IMG/VR virus record: IMGVR_UViG_3300025127_000047
Coordinates: 1-55,716 of that record
Direction: 5' to 3' (one strand)
From: a virus
Length of the DNA stretch: 55,716 nt
The notes under the pieces are model-generated. The model was given only the letters and a program-made list of their open reading frames with translations. It made no database searches and was not told the DNA's origin. This document shows, one piece after another, positions 43,274-51,147 of this stretch; position 1 is the first letter of the stretch; every line of letters starts with the position of its first letter. Position numbers and translations under genes: made by a program.

Positions 43274-43760
43274 AAAAAAAACTCACAACAGCATGGGATT
43301 TTCTGACTACACACAACACCTATTAGCCCCTAGAGATAGACTTTGCTACACCATCAGAATTAGCACTTTTACTGCTACGCCCTGTTCCATGTTCTGTGGG
43401 AACTAAAGCCAACTTTAAAAACTCCATCAAGGGTAGAGTCGCCACACTCTCCGCAAGACAGGTATTGAGCCATCAATAGCAACACTGTCAGGACACTGGG
43501 TAAACGCACAAACTTTTGAAAAGCGGATTTTTCGTGATAGGGATTCCCAGTTTACCCTGTTCTGTTTGCTTCCTTGATACCTTGCATTGCTCTAGGCAAC
43601 CCAAATCGTTAGTCTTTATTGCAAAGCCCAACTTCAAGGAAACTAGATGTCTCACTATGGGTGTTTTGGAAAGGGGAGTTAGCTACTGTTTCTTCGCTTT
43701 TTTGGGTCTCATCAATCCCTCAACGAAACGAACTATAGTTTATTGTGGGGTATCGTGTCA
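43274..43760 (-). ncRNA. Candidate structured non-coding RNA (orientation uncertain)
   Basis: This part of a 724-nt gap between divergent operons is about 40-53% GC per 60-nt line, clearly above nearby genes. No ORF is convincing. Visible pairings on the plus-strand numbering: TAGCA/TGCTA (43361-43377), GTTCC/GGAAC (43384-43403), GG-AGAGT/ACTCT-CC (43432-43452), ACTGGG/CCCAGT (43495-43551) with a GAAAA/TTTTC hairpin inside, and an 8-bp TTCCTTGA/TCAAGGAA (43570-43641). GGGTAAAC/GTTTACCC can pair instead of ACTGGG/CCCAGT, giving a switch-like choice. A T8 run on the minus strand at 43274-43281 favours leftward transcription. I could not match tmRNA, RNase P or intron consensus. It might instead be an origin or packaging region. 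Confidence 0.45.
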
Positions 43761-43787
43761 AGAAAAAAGTGTAATTATTTTCTACAA

Positions 43788-43859
43788 ATGTTCGTGAACA
43801 TATTTGTTGTTGCTTACGAAGTAAGCGTATAATAGACCTACAGTGATAGTAAGCACTAT
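43788..43859 (+). promoter_or_regulatory. Main rightward promoter with stacked operator-like palindromes
   Basis: A sigma70-like promoter: TTGTTG (43804-43809), 18-nt spacer, TATAAT (43828-43833). The spacer contains GCTTAC-GAA-GTAAGC. Upstream lies ATGTTC-GT-GAACAT (43788-43801). Downstream lies GATAGT-AAGC-ACTATC (43844-43859). Three palindromes around one promoter suggest tight repression of the packaging operon. Confidence 0.7.
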
Positions 43860-43874
43860 CAAAATAATTTTAAA

Positions 43875-43890
43875 TATTAAGGAATTAATA
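43875..43890. promoter_or_regulatory. TATTAA-N4-TTAATA palindrome (copy 8)
   Basis: Spacer GGAA, followed by GATAG. It lies 7 nt before the small-terminase ATG and includes the AAGGA ribosome site. Confidence 0.6.
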
Positions 43891-43897
43891 GATAGAT

Positions 43898-44368
43898 ATG
43901 AGCAATAAAGACAGTAATAACAAGGACAATATAACTAACATATCAGGGCTTACTCCAAAGCAAGAGAAGTTCGTTCAAGGTGTCTTATCAGGTATGACAG
44001 CAAGTGAGTCATATCGCAACGCATATAGCACAGAGAACATGAAAGATAGTAGCGTATGGACAGAAGCTTCAAAGCTTATGAGTAGCCCTAAGGTATCCCA
44101 AAGGGTAAAGCAGGGATTGAAGCGAAAGAATGAGTATGCTTCCACTACAGGGCTCTCCCTTAGACAGATGGTACTGGAACAGCTACAAAAGGAAGCACTG
44201 GATACAAATAACAATGAATCATCAAGAATAAGGGCTTTGGAACTACTAGGCAAAGTATCAGAGGTGGCATTATTCACAGAGAGATTAGAAACAACTACAA
44301 GCAATCAATCATCAGATGAGATAAGACTGGAACTAGAACAGAAGATACAGTCAATGTTTAATAAGTAA
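43898..44368 (+). CDS. Terminase small subunit
   Basis: A 156-aa protein. The helix-turn-helix region reads LTPKQEKFVQGVLSGMTASE, then SYRNAYSTENM and EASKLMSSPKVSQRV, a typical phage small terminase start. The C-terminal half is helical and acidic, ending QKIQSMFNK. It recognises the packaging site and feeds DNA to the large subunit. It stands first after the strong promoter at 43828, about 0.7 kb ahead of the large subunit gene. Confidence 0.85.
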   Translation: MSNKDSNNKDNITNISGLTPKQEKFVQGVLSGMTASESYRNAYSTENMKDSSVWTEASKLMSSPKVSQRVKQGLKRKNEYASTTGLSLRQMVLEQLQKEALDTNNNESSRIRALELLGKVSEVALFTERLETTTSNQSSDEIRLELEQKIQSMFNK

Positions 44369-44383
44369 GTACTCACTATCAGG
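44364..44383. promoter_or_regulatory. Second copy of AGTAAGTACTYACT-ATCAGG element
   Basis: Overlaps the small-terminase stop codon. It matches 41506-41525 except for one base (C for T), then shares ATCAGG. Confidence 0.5.
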
Positions 44384-44408
44384 GAAACCCTTTTTGCATA
44401 TGGATTTA

Positions 44409-44430
44409 CCCCACCTACCCCCACCCACCC
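44409..44430 (-). other. Possible G-quadruplex motif
   Basis: The minus strand carries G runs of 3, 3, 5 and 4 with loops of 1, 1 and 5 nt, meeting the G3+ N1-7 pattern. Striking in such an AT-rich genome. It lies between the terminase subunits. Confidence 0.5.
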
Positions 44431-44496
44431 ACATATAAAAAAATTGTGTGTATGGGGTACATACTATTTTGCACATATAATTTCATAATTTTCATA

Positions 44497-44514
44497 GGGG
44501 GGTACCCCTTTTTT
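44497..44514 (+). terminator. Short GC hairpin plus T-run after small terminase
   Basis: GGGG-GGTA-CCCC followed by T6. The stem is only 4 bp but all GC, and its position suggests partial termination after the small terminase gene. Confidence 0.5.
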
Positions 44515-44534
44515 ATTTTCGGCTAACTTGCAGA

Positions 44535-44567
44535 TTGCGTTTTTATAGGAATGTTCGTATAATGTTC
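44535..44567 (+). promoter_or_regulatory. Promoter overlapped by LexA-type box GTTC-N7-GTTC
   Basis: TTGCGT (44535-44540), 17-nt spacer, TATAAT (44558-44563). GTTC-N7-GTTC spans 44553-44567, and the -10 box lies inside its N7. This box form is the SOS operator of alphaproteobacteria. It would repress the next gene while LexA or a LexA-like protein is bound. Confidence 0.65.
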
Positions 44568-44598
44568 TAGGGTCCCATACGAGGGGGGTATATATATT

Positions 44599-44853
44599 AT
44601 GACAAGTAAACAATTAAAACTTTTAGAAACCATAGAAGAATACTGGGACGAGTTTGGTTGCGGTCCTAGTCTTGATGCTTTAGCTGACGCTTTAGGTTTA
44701 TCCTCTAAGAGCACCATACACGCTATGCTACATAGATTAAAAGATGGTGGCTGGGTTACTATGCAACCTAATAGATGGCGTACAGTGATGAGCACTAGAA
44801 ACAGTCCATTTAAAAAAGTTGAAAAAACTATTGACGAATCTGTGAAGGTATGA
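44599..44853 (+). CDS. LexA-like DNA-binding-domain protein (no peptidase domain)
   Basis: An 84-aa protein that matches the LexA N-terminal winged helix: TSKQLKLLETIEEYWDEFGC, then GPSLDALADALGLSSKSTIH and RLKDGGWVTMQPNRWR. The recognition helix region (LSSKSTIHAML) lines up with LexA's. The S24 autoprotease domain is absent, so RecA cannot trigger its self-cleavage. It may act as a non-inducible LexA mimic. A LexA-type box lies over its own promoter, suggesting autoregulation or control by host LexA. It precedes the large terminase. Confidence 0.75.
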   Translation: MTSKQLKLLETIEEYWDEFGCGPSLDALADALGLSSKSTIHAMLHRLKDGGWVTMQPNRWRTVMSTRNSPFKKVEKTIDESVKV

Positions 44854-44857
44854 AACT

Positions 44858-45058
44858 ATGTCCATAATAGGGTATATTGCCCCTAGTGATTTACTAAAGA
44901 GTAATACACTAGATTTTAGTTTATATAGTATTATTACTAGAGCTAGTAATATACTAGGTAGTTTTTGCGGTATCTTTATACTGTTATATTCATTATATTT
45001 ACTCCTCTACTATTTACTTACTCCAGTAGAATTTAAAGGTGCCGCAATTTATGTTTGA
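44858..45058 (+). CDS. Possible small membrane protein
   Basis: A 66-aa ORF with a GAAGG ribosome site and an ATG 4 nt after the LexA-like gene. It holds one or two hydrophobic stretches (ILGSFCGIFILLYSLYLLLY). It overlaps the large-terminase start by 8-20 nt. However, two palindromic elements lie inside it, so this may be a regulatory region that happens to be open. Coding is uncertain. Confidence 0.4.
   Translation: MSIIGYIAPSDLLKSNTLDFSLYSIITRASNILGSFCGIFILLYSLYLLLYYLLTPVEFKGAAIYV
44883..44956. promoter_or_regulatory. Operator-like palindrome cluster before large terminase
   Basis: CTAGTG...CACTAG (44883-44912) with inner TTACT/AGTAA, then the perfect ATTACTAG-AG-CTAGTAAT (44933-44950) followed by ATACTA. 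The second is nearly the same as the element at 33010-33032 upstream of the primase-helicase. Confidence 0.55.
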
Positions 45059-46538
45059 TATTGATAAGTTAAGCACACTGTCCCCTCAACAACAAAAAGA
45101 AGTGTTAGAGATAGTTGCTCGATATGAGTCTGCTAAACGCAGAGAGAACTGCTCTGATGACTTCATTGCTTTTGTGAAAGAAATGTGGGCTGCCTTTATT
45201 GAAGGTTATCACCATAAGATTATGTCTGATGCTTTCAATGATGTTAAAAACGGCAAGTTAAAGCGTTTGATTATAAATATGCCCCCTAGACATACAAAAT
45301 CAGAGTTTGCTTCTTATCTATTACCCGCTTGGTTTTTAGGCTGCTTTCCACAAAAGAAGATAATCCAAGTGGCTCACACTGCAGAACTTGCTGTAGGTTT
45401 TGGTCGTAAGGTTAGAAACCTTGTTGGTTCTGCAGATTTTAAAAAAGTTTTTAGTGATGTGGGTTTGCAATCGGATAGTAAGGCTGCTGGTCGTTGGAAT
45501 ACGAATAAAGGCGGAGAATACTTTGCGATTGGTGTAGGCGGTGCTGTAACTGGTAAAGGTGCGGACTTGCTTATCATAGATGACCCTCATTCAGAACAAG
45601 AGGGACAAAGTAATGACCCTTCTGTGTTTGACAAGGTGTATGAATACTATACATCTGGTCCCCGTCAGCGTCTGCAACCCGGTGGTGCAATCATTATTGT
45701 AATGACAAGATGGCACAAACGGGACCTGACTGGGCAAATACTAAAGTCTTCAGCCCAAAGAGATGGTGCTGATGAATGGAAAGTTATAGAGTTTCCTGCG
45801 ATATTGCCATCAGGTAAAAGTTTATGGCAAGAGTTTTGGGATATAAAAGAACTAGAAAAGTTACGAGCAGAGTTACCTTTATCTAAATGGTCTGCTCAAT
45901 ATCAACAAAACCCTACTGCAGAAGAATCTGCAATTATTAAACGAGAATGGTGGCGTGTCTGGGAGTACGACAATCCCCCACAATGCGATTTTATAATTCA
46001 GTCATGGGATACAGCCTTTTTAAAAACACAGCGTTCTGACTACTCTGCGTGTACGACATGGGGTGTTTTTTACCAACCAGACGATACAGGTGTAACACAG
46101 CCTAATGTAATACTCTTAGATGCGTATAAAGAAAGATTAGAGTTTCCAGAATTAAAAAAGAAAGCTTTTGAAATGTATAAAGATTGGCAACCAGAAGCTT
46201 TTATTGTAGAAGCTAAAGCTGCAGGTATGCCTTTAATCTTTGAACTTAGGCAAATGGGAATACCAGTATCAGAATACACGCCTAGTCGTGGTAATGATAA
46301 AATAGCAAGGGTTAATGCTGTTGCTGATTTATTTGCATCTGGTATTGTATGGGCACCTGAAAGAAAGTTTGCAGAAGAAGTTATAGAAGAATTTGCATCT
46401 TTTCCTGCTGGTGAACATGATGACTTAGTTGACTCATCAACCCAAGCATTAATAAGATTTAGACAAGGTGGGTTTATTCCTTTACACTCTGACGAAGAAG
46501 AAGAAGATTTACCGCCAAGAGAAGCCAATTATTATTAG
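45051..46538 (+). CDS. Terminase large subunit
   Basis: A 495-aa packaging motor (499 if GTG 45039 is used). The ATPase domain has the Walker A-like NMPPRHTKSE (about residues 76-85 from this start) and Walker B LLIIDDPHSE. The nuclease domain has SWDTAF and, near the C-terminus, GEHDDLVDSSTQAL, with acidic residues for metal binding. These features and the length match phage large terminases. It cuts concatemers and pumps DNA into procapsids. An AAAGG ribosome site precedes the ATG. Confidence 0.95.
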   Translation: MFDIDKLSTLSPQQQKEVLEIVARYESAKRRENCSDDFIAFVKEMWAAFIEGYHHKIMSDAFNDVKNGKLKRLIINMPPRHTKSEFASYLLPAWFLGCFPQKKIIQVAHTAELAVGFGRKVRNLVGSADFKKVFSDVGLQSDSKAAGRWNTNKGGEYFAIGVGGAVTGKGADLLIIDDPHSEQEGQSNDPSVFDKVYEYYTSGPRQRLQPGGAIIIVMTRWHKRDLTGQILKSSAQRDGADEWKVIEFPAILPSGKSLWQEFWDIKELEKLRAELPLSKWSAQYQQNPTAEESAIIKREWWRVWEYDNPPQCDFIIQSWDTAFLKTQRSDYSACTTWGVFYQPDDTGVTQPNVILLDAYKERLEFPELKKKAFEMYKDWQPEAFIVEAKAAGMPLIFELRQMGIPVSEYTPSRGNDKIARVNAVADLFASGIVWAPERKFAEEVIEEFASFPAGEHDDLVDSSTQALIRFRQGGFIPLHSDEEEEDLPPREANYY

Positions 46539-46546
46539 GAGATTAA

Positions 46547-48985
46547 ATGGCAGAAAAACCATTACAAACCCCAGAAAAAAAGTACAAAGATTCTCCTGTT
46601 GAAGTTTTAGTAACTAATCCTGATGAAGTTGCAATAGCAACAGAAGATGGTGGTTTAATTATAGATTTTGATGAAGGTGCTGAATTAGGCACACCAAACT
46701 TTGATGATAATATTGCAGAGTTTATGGAAGAAGCTGAACTACAGCTATTATCTAGTGAACTTATAAGTTATTTTAATGCAGACAGAGAATCAAGAAAAGA
46801 CTGGGAAGAAACATATACTAAAGGATTAGACCAACTAGGTTTAAAAATTGAAGATAGAACTCTGCCTTGGCAGGGTGCTTGTGGTGTGTTTCACCCATTA
46901 TTAACAGAATCTGTGGTTCGTTTCCAAGCTGAATGTGTTAGTGAAATATTTCCAGCCAAAGGTCCTGTAGATACTAAGATTGTTGGCGAAATAGATGCAG
47001 AAAAACAAGAACAGTCAGAAAGAGTTAAAGACTACTTAAACTATTTGCTTACAGAAAAGATGAGTGAATACAGAACAGAAACAGAAAAATTATTATTTAA
47101 TTTACCATTAGCAGGTTCTGCGTTTAGAAAAATATATTACGACCCAAGTTTAAACAGACCAGCAAGTATGTTTGTACCTGCTGAAGATTTTGTGGTTAGC
47201 TATGGTGCATCTGATTTAAGCACTTGCGAAAGAGCAACCCATGTAATGAAAAAAGCTACTAATGATATTAGAAAGCTACAGGTTATAGGTTTTTATAGAG
47301 ATGTTGAACTACAAACTCCTAATGATGAGTTAAGCAACATACAGTCTAAGTATAATGAATTAACAGGCTCTAGTCAGAGTTATGAAAACGACCAAAGACA
47401 TACCATACTTGAAATGCAAGTAGAGCTTGATATACAGGGCTTTGAAGATAGAAAAGATGGTAAAGTAACAGGTATAGCCTTACCTTATGTAGTAACTTTA
47501 GATTATCAATCTGGAACTATATTAGCTATTCGTAGGAATTATTTAGAAGATGACCCTATGAAAAAGAAAAGAGAACACTATGTTCACTATCAATATTTAC
47601 CCGGATTAGGTTTTTATGGCTTTGGTTTAATACATTTAATAGGCGGTATATCTAAATCTGCTACAAGTTTATTAAGACAGTTAGTAGATGCTGGTACATT
47701 ATCTAATCTTCCGGGTGGTTTAAAATCCAGAGGATTAAGAATTAAAGGAGATGATACTCCTATTATGCCCGGTGAATTTAGAGATGTAGATGTACCCGGT
47801 GGGGCTATCAAAGATAATATTACATTCTTGCCTTACAAAGAACCATCAGGAACTTTATATACTTTGTTACAAAACTTAGTAGAAGAAGGCAGAAGATTTG
47901 CTTCACTAGCTGATTTAAAAGTATCTGATATGAGCAGTCAGGCTCCTGTAGGTACTACATTAGCTTTACTAGAAAGGTCTTTAAAAGTTATAGGTTCAGT
48001 ACAATCAAGAATACATAACTCTATGAAACATGAGTTAAGAATATTATCAAGAATAATATTTGATTTTGGTCCAACAGAATATCCTTATCAAATACAAGGT
48101 AGAGAACTTTTAAAAGAAGACTTTGATGGCAGAGTAGATGTCGTTCCTGTATCAGACCCTAACGCTTCTACTAAGGCACAAAAAATTATGCAATATCAAG
48201 CAGCTTTGCAGTTATCGCAACAAGCTCCTGAAATGTATAATATGCAAGAGTTACACAGACAAATGTTAGATGTATTAGGTATTCAAGACGCAGATAAGAT
48301 TGTACCTCTTGAAACTGAAATATCACCGACTGACCCTGTATCAGAAAATATGAATATGCTTAATGGTAAACCTGTTAAAGCCTTTATTTATCAAGACCAT
48401 GAAGCACATATTAAAGTTCATATGTCTGCTATGGAAGACCCTAAAATGAGAGAAATGGTTGGTCAAAGTCCTAATGCTAATAGAATTATGGCTGCATTTA
48501 CAGAACACATAACAGAACACATTGCATTTCAATATCGTAAAGAAATTGAAAAACAACTTGGTGCTCCACTACCACCGCCTGATGAACCGCTACCAGAAGA
48601 TATTGAATTGCGTTTATCAGAACTGGTATCAGCAGCAGCTGAAAGAGTATTAGCTTCTAGTCAAGCAGAAGAAAGAGCACAAGAAATAAATGAAAAACTA
48701 GAAGACCCTGTAATACAACAAAGAGAAAAAGAGTTAGCTATTAAAGAAGCTGAAGTACAAAGAAAAATGAAAGCAGATGCTGAACGAATAGCACTTGATT
48801 TAGAAAGAACAAAAGCAAATCAAGAGATAGAAAAAGAAAGAATAGCATCACAAGAAAGAATAGCTGGTGCTAAAATTGGATATGATGCTGCATCAGATAA
48901 TGCAAAAATATCTAGTAAAGAACGCATAGAAGGTGCTAAGATAGGCAAAGATATAGCGGAAACTTTATTAGATAAAGAAAACTAA
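46547..48985 (+). CDS. Portal protein
   Basis: An 812-aa portal. The front part reads RTLPWQGACGVFHPLLTESV and FQAECVSEIFPAKGPV, blocks I recall from marine podovirus portals. A central part has FYGFGLIHLIGGISKSATSL. The C-terminal third is a long charged helix (about 680-805, many KEAEVQRKMKADAER), as in the barrel or crown of P22-like portals. It lies directly after the large terminase, the usual portal position. It forms the dodecameric DNA gate. Confidence 0.85.
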   Translation: MAEKPLQTPEKKYKDSPVEVLVTNPDEVAIATEDGGLIIDFDEGAELGTPNFDDNIAEFMEEAELQLLSSELISYFNADRESRKDWEETYTKGLDQLGLKIEDRTLPWQGACGVFHPLLTESVVRFQAECVSEIFPAKGPVDTKIVGEIDAEKQEQSERVKDYLNYLLTEKMSEYRTETEKLLFNLPLAGSAFRKIYYDPSLNRPASMFVPAEDFVVSYGASDLSTCERATHVMKKATNDIRKLQVIGFYRDVELQTPNDELSNIQSKYNELTGSSQSYENDQRHTILEMQVELDIQGFEDRKDGKVTGIALPYVVTLDYQSGTILAIRRNYLEDDPMKKKREHYVHYQYLPGLGFYGFGLIHLIGGISKSATSLLRQLVDAGTLSNLPGGLKSRGLRIKGDDTPIMPGEFRDVDVPGGAIKDNITFLPYKEPSGTLYTLLQNLVEEGRRFASLADLKVSDMSSQAPVGTTLALLERSLKVIGSVQSRIHNSMKHELRILSRIIFDFGPTEYPYQIQGRELLKEDFDGRVDVVPVSDPNASTKAQKIMQYQAALQLSQQAPEMYNMQELHRQMLDVLGIQDADKIVPLETEISPTDPVSENMNMLNGKPVKAFIYQDHEAHIKVHMSAMEDPKMREMVGQSPNANRIMAAFTEHITEHIAFQYRKEIEKQLGAPLPPPDEPLPEDIELRLSELVSAAAERVLASSQAEERAQEINEKLEDPVIQQREKELAIKEAEVQRKMKADAERIALDLERTKANQEIEKERIASQERIAGAKIGYDAASDNAKISSKERIEGAKIGKDIAETLLDKEN

Positions 48986-49185
48986 TGGCTGCATCAGACG
49001 CAAATATAATAGATGCTCTAAGAAAAAAAATTAGAGAGCATATGAACGAACACGCTGACCATCTTTCAGGAGGTGGCTGTAAAAATTTTGAGGAGTACAG
49101 ACATTTAACAGGTGTAATTGCTGGACTCGCTATAGTAGAAAGAGATATACTCGACCTACAGGAAATAGCAAATCGTCAACAATGA
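48985..49185 (+). CDS. Small helical protein between portal and co-chaperonin
   Basis: A 66-aa protein with IIDALRKKIREHMNEHADHL, then SGGGCKNFEEYRHLTGVIAG. Its ATG shares one base with the portal stop. Similar small proteins follow portals in marine phages, from memory. It may help portal or scaffold assembly; function unknown. Confidence 0.6.
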   Translation: MAASDANIIDALRKKIREHMNEHADHLSGGGCKNFEEYRHLTGVIAGLAIVERDILDLQEIANRQQ

Positions 49186-49225
49186 CGCAAGGACCTAGAC
49201 CTTAATCTAGTGCAAGGAGAAAAAA

Positions 49226-49615
49226 ATGAGTGAACCTGCAAAGGCTGTAAAAAAAACTGAAACAGTTGAAGAAAAAACAGCAAAACAATTACCAATACCA
49301 AAAGGTTATAAAATCTTAATAGCTCTACCCGAGCCCGAAGAACAAACAAAAGGTGGAATAATAAAAGCTTCACAAACAATGCAAGTTGAAGAAGTTGGTT
49401 CTATCTGTGGTTTTATTCTGGATATGGGAGAAGACTGCTATCAAGATAAAAAAAGATTTCCAAATGGTCCTTATTGTAAAAAAGGCGATTGGATTATTAT
49501 GCGTTCTTATTCAGGTACAAGATTTAAAGTACATGGAAAAGAATTTCGTTTAATTAATGATGACAGTGTAGAAGCTGTTGTTGAAGACCCAAGAGGTATC
49601 GTAAAGGTAATTTAA
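49226..49615 (+). CDS. GroES-like co-chaperonin
   Basis: A 129-aa Cpn10-type protein. Residues about 24-100 show the GroES beta-barrel pattern: IPKGYKILIALPEPEEQTKG, then the mobile-loop position GGIIKASQTMQVEEVG, DWIIMRSYSGTRF, and EFRLINDDSVEAVV. Phage T4 gp31 is a known example that replaces host GroES so that GroEL can fold the capsid protein. It sits between portal and scaffold, consistent with capsid folding. The N-terminal 20 residues are a charged extension. Confidence 0.8.
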   Translation: MSEPAKAVKKTETVEEKTAKQLPIPKGYKILIALPEPEEQTKGGIIKASQTMQVEEVGSICGFILDMGEDCYQDKKRFPNGPYCKKGDWIIMRSYSGTRFKVHGKEFRLINDDSVEAVVEDPRGIVKVI

Positions 49616-49616
49616 T

Positions 49617-50675
49617 ATGAGTGAAAATACTACAGCAAATCAAGAAGTTACGGAACAAATACCGCAACATTCTAAAGAAGAAAAATTCTTTGGTGTTAAA
49701 ACCACCTTTGAAAAAGAACCTAAAACAGAGTCAACAGATGAACTTCAAGTTGAAGTTATAGATGATAGACCTGCAGAAGATAGAAGACCACCTAAAGTAA
49801 AAACTGCTAATAATGCAGTTGAAGAAGAAATAGATGGTATTAGTGAAAAAGTCCAAAAAAGAATTGATAAAATTAAATACGACTATCACGAAGAAAGACG
49901 AGCAAAAGAAGCTTCAGAAAAACTAAGAGATGAAGCAGTTGGTTATGCTCAAAAAATCCAAGATGAAAATAAAAGATTATCTGCTTTAATTAATAAAGGA
50001 GAAGAAGCTTTACTTGGACAAATATCAGCTAAAGCCACAGCAGAGTTAGAACAAGGCAAAGCTGAATTTAAAGAAGCCTATGAAGCTGGTGATACGGATA
50101 AAATGTTAGCTGCTAACGAAAAGATTTTATCTGCACAAGTAGATGCAAAAAGTGCTAATGAAAAACTTAACTACTATCAAAAGCAAACAGAAGCTAGGCA
50201 ACAACAAATGCAACAACAACAAAATGTTGCACAACCACAACCACAACAAGTACCACCGCAACATACACCGCCTGACCCAAAAGCGGTAGATTGGTTGCAA
50301 AAAAATACTTGGTTTGGTAATAAAGAACATAAAGACATGACTGGTTATGCTTATGGGTTACATGAAACTCTTATACAAGATGAAGGCATATATCCTACTA
50401 CTGACCAGTATTATCAGGAAGTTGATAAGCGTATGCGACAAAGATTTCCTGAGTTTTTTGGAGAAGAAGAAGCCCCTGTCGACAACGAAGAACAAGTTGT
50501 TGAAACTGTGATTTCCAAAAAACCTTCCGCTGTCGTAGCACCAGCAACAAGAAATAATGGTGCTATGCCTCGCAAAGTACAGTTGACAGGAACCCAAGTT
50601 GCTCTCGCAAGGCGTTTGGGTTTAACACCAGAACAATATGCCAAACAACTCGCCAAGGAGGTGCAGAATGGCTGA
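49617..50675 (+). CDS. Capsid scaffold-like protein
   Basis: A 352-aa, strongly charged protein dominated by coiled coil (about 75-195), then a Gln-rich stretch (TEARQQQMQQQQNVAQPQPQ) and a folded C-terminal part. Such composition and the place just before the capsid gene are typical of phage scaffolding proteins. It begins 1 nt after the co-chaperonin stop and ends in an overlap with the next gene. Confidence 0.75.
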   Translation: MSENTTANQEVTEQIPQHSKEEKFFGVKTTFEKEPKTESTDELQVEVIDDRPAEDRRPPKVKTANNAVEEEIDGISEKVQKRIDKIKYDYHEERRAKEASEKLRDEAVGYAQKIQDENKRLSALINKGEEALLGQISAKATAELEQGKAEFKEAYEAGDTDKMLAANEKILSAQVDAKSANEKLNYYQKQTEARQQQMQQQQNVAQPQPQQVPPQHTPPDPKAVDWLQKNTWFGNKEHKDMTGYAYGLHETLIQDEGIYPTTDQYYQEVDKRMRQRFPEFFGEEEAPVDNEEQVVETVISKKPSAVVAPATRNNGAMPRKVQLTGTQVALARRLGLTPEQYAKQLAKEVQNG

Positions 50676-51147
50676 TAATGAAAATGTAACCGAAGAAGTT
50701 ACAAGAGCTGCAAGAGAAACGGAAACCAGAGAGGTCAAACAAAGACCACAATCTTGGGAACCACAATCCAAACTACCTAGTCCAACACCGCAAGATGGTT
50801 GGGTTTTTAGGTGGATAGCTACATCAATATTAGGGCAACCTAATAATGTTAATGTTAGTTCTAAATTTAGAGAAGGTTGGGAACCTGTGAGAGCAGAAGA
50901 CCACCCTGAATTACATTTAGTTTGTGATGTGGACTCCGAGTGGGCGGACAAAGGTAACATGGAAGTAGGCGGTTTATTGCTTTGTAAAGCTCCTAGAGAG
51001 TTAATGGAACAAAGAGATGAATACTACAGAAAAGTTGCTAGAGACCAAATGGAAGCCGTTGATAATAATTACTTAAAAGAAAATGACCCTCGTATGCCGC
51101 TGTTACAACCAGACCGCAAAACGAGGACTACATTTGGCGGCAAATAA
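50668..51147 (+). CDS. Hypothetical head-region protein
   Basis: A 159-aa protein from the ATG at 50668 (MADNENVTEEVTRAARETET), preceded by AAGGAGG. An in-frame codon 30 nt upstream is less likely. The core has DGWVFRWIATSILGQPNNVN and WEPVRAEDHPELHLV. This block occurs beside capsid genes in marine phages, from memory. Possibly a head assembly or minor head protein. Confidence 0.6.
   Translation: MADNENVTEEVTRAARETETREVKQRPQSWEPQSKLPSPTPQDGWVFRWIATSILGQPNNVNVSSKFREGWEPVRAEDHPELHLVCDVDSEWADKGNMEVGGLLLCKAPRELMEQRDEYYRKVARDQMEAVDNNYLKENDPRMPLLQPDRKTRTTFGGK

Noticed and set aside
43274-43760. tmRNA, RNase P RNA or group I intron identity for the structured block
   Set aside because: I looked for a tRNA-like acceptor/T-arm, the RNase P GAGGAAAGUCC-type start and group I core signals on both strands and did not see them.
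43516-43797. A 93-aa open frame on the plus strand within the non-coding block
   Set aside because: It is Cys-rich with no domain pattern, lacks a good ribosome site and runs through the 43570-43641 stem and toward the promoter palindromes. More likely an accidental frame in a structured region.
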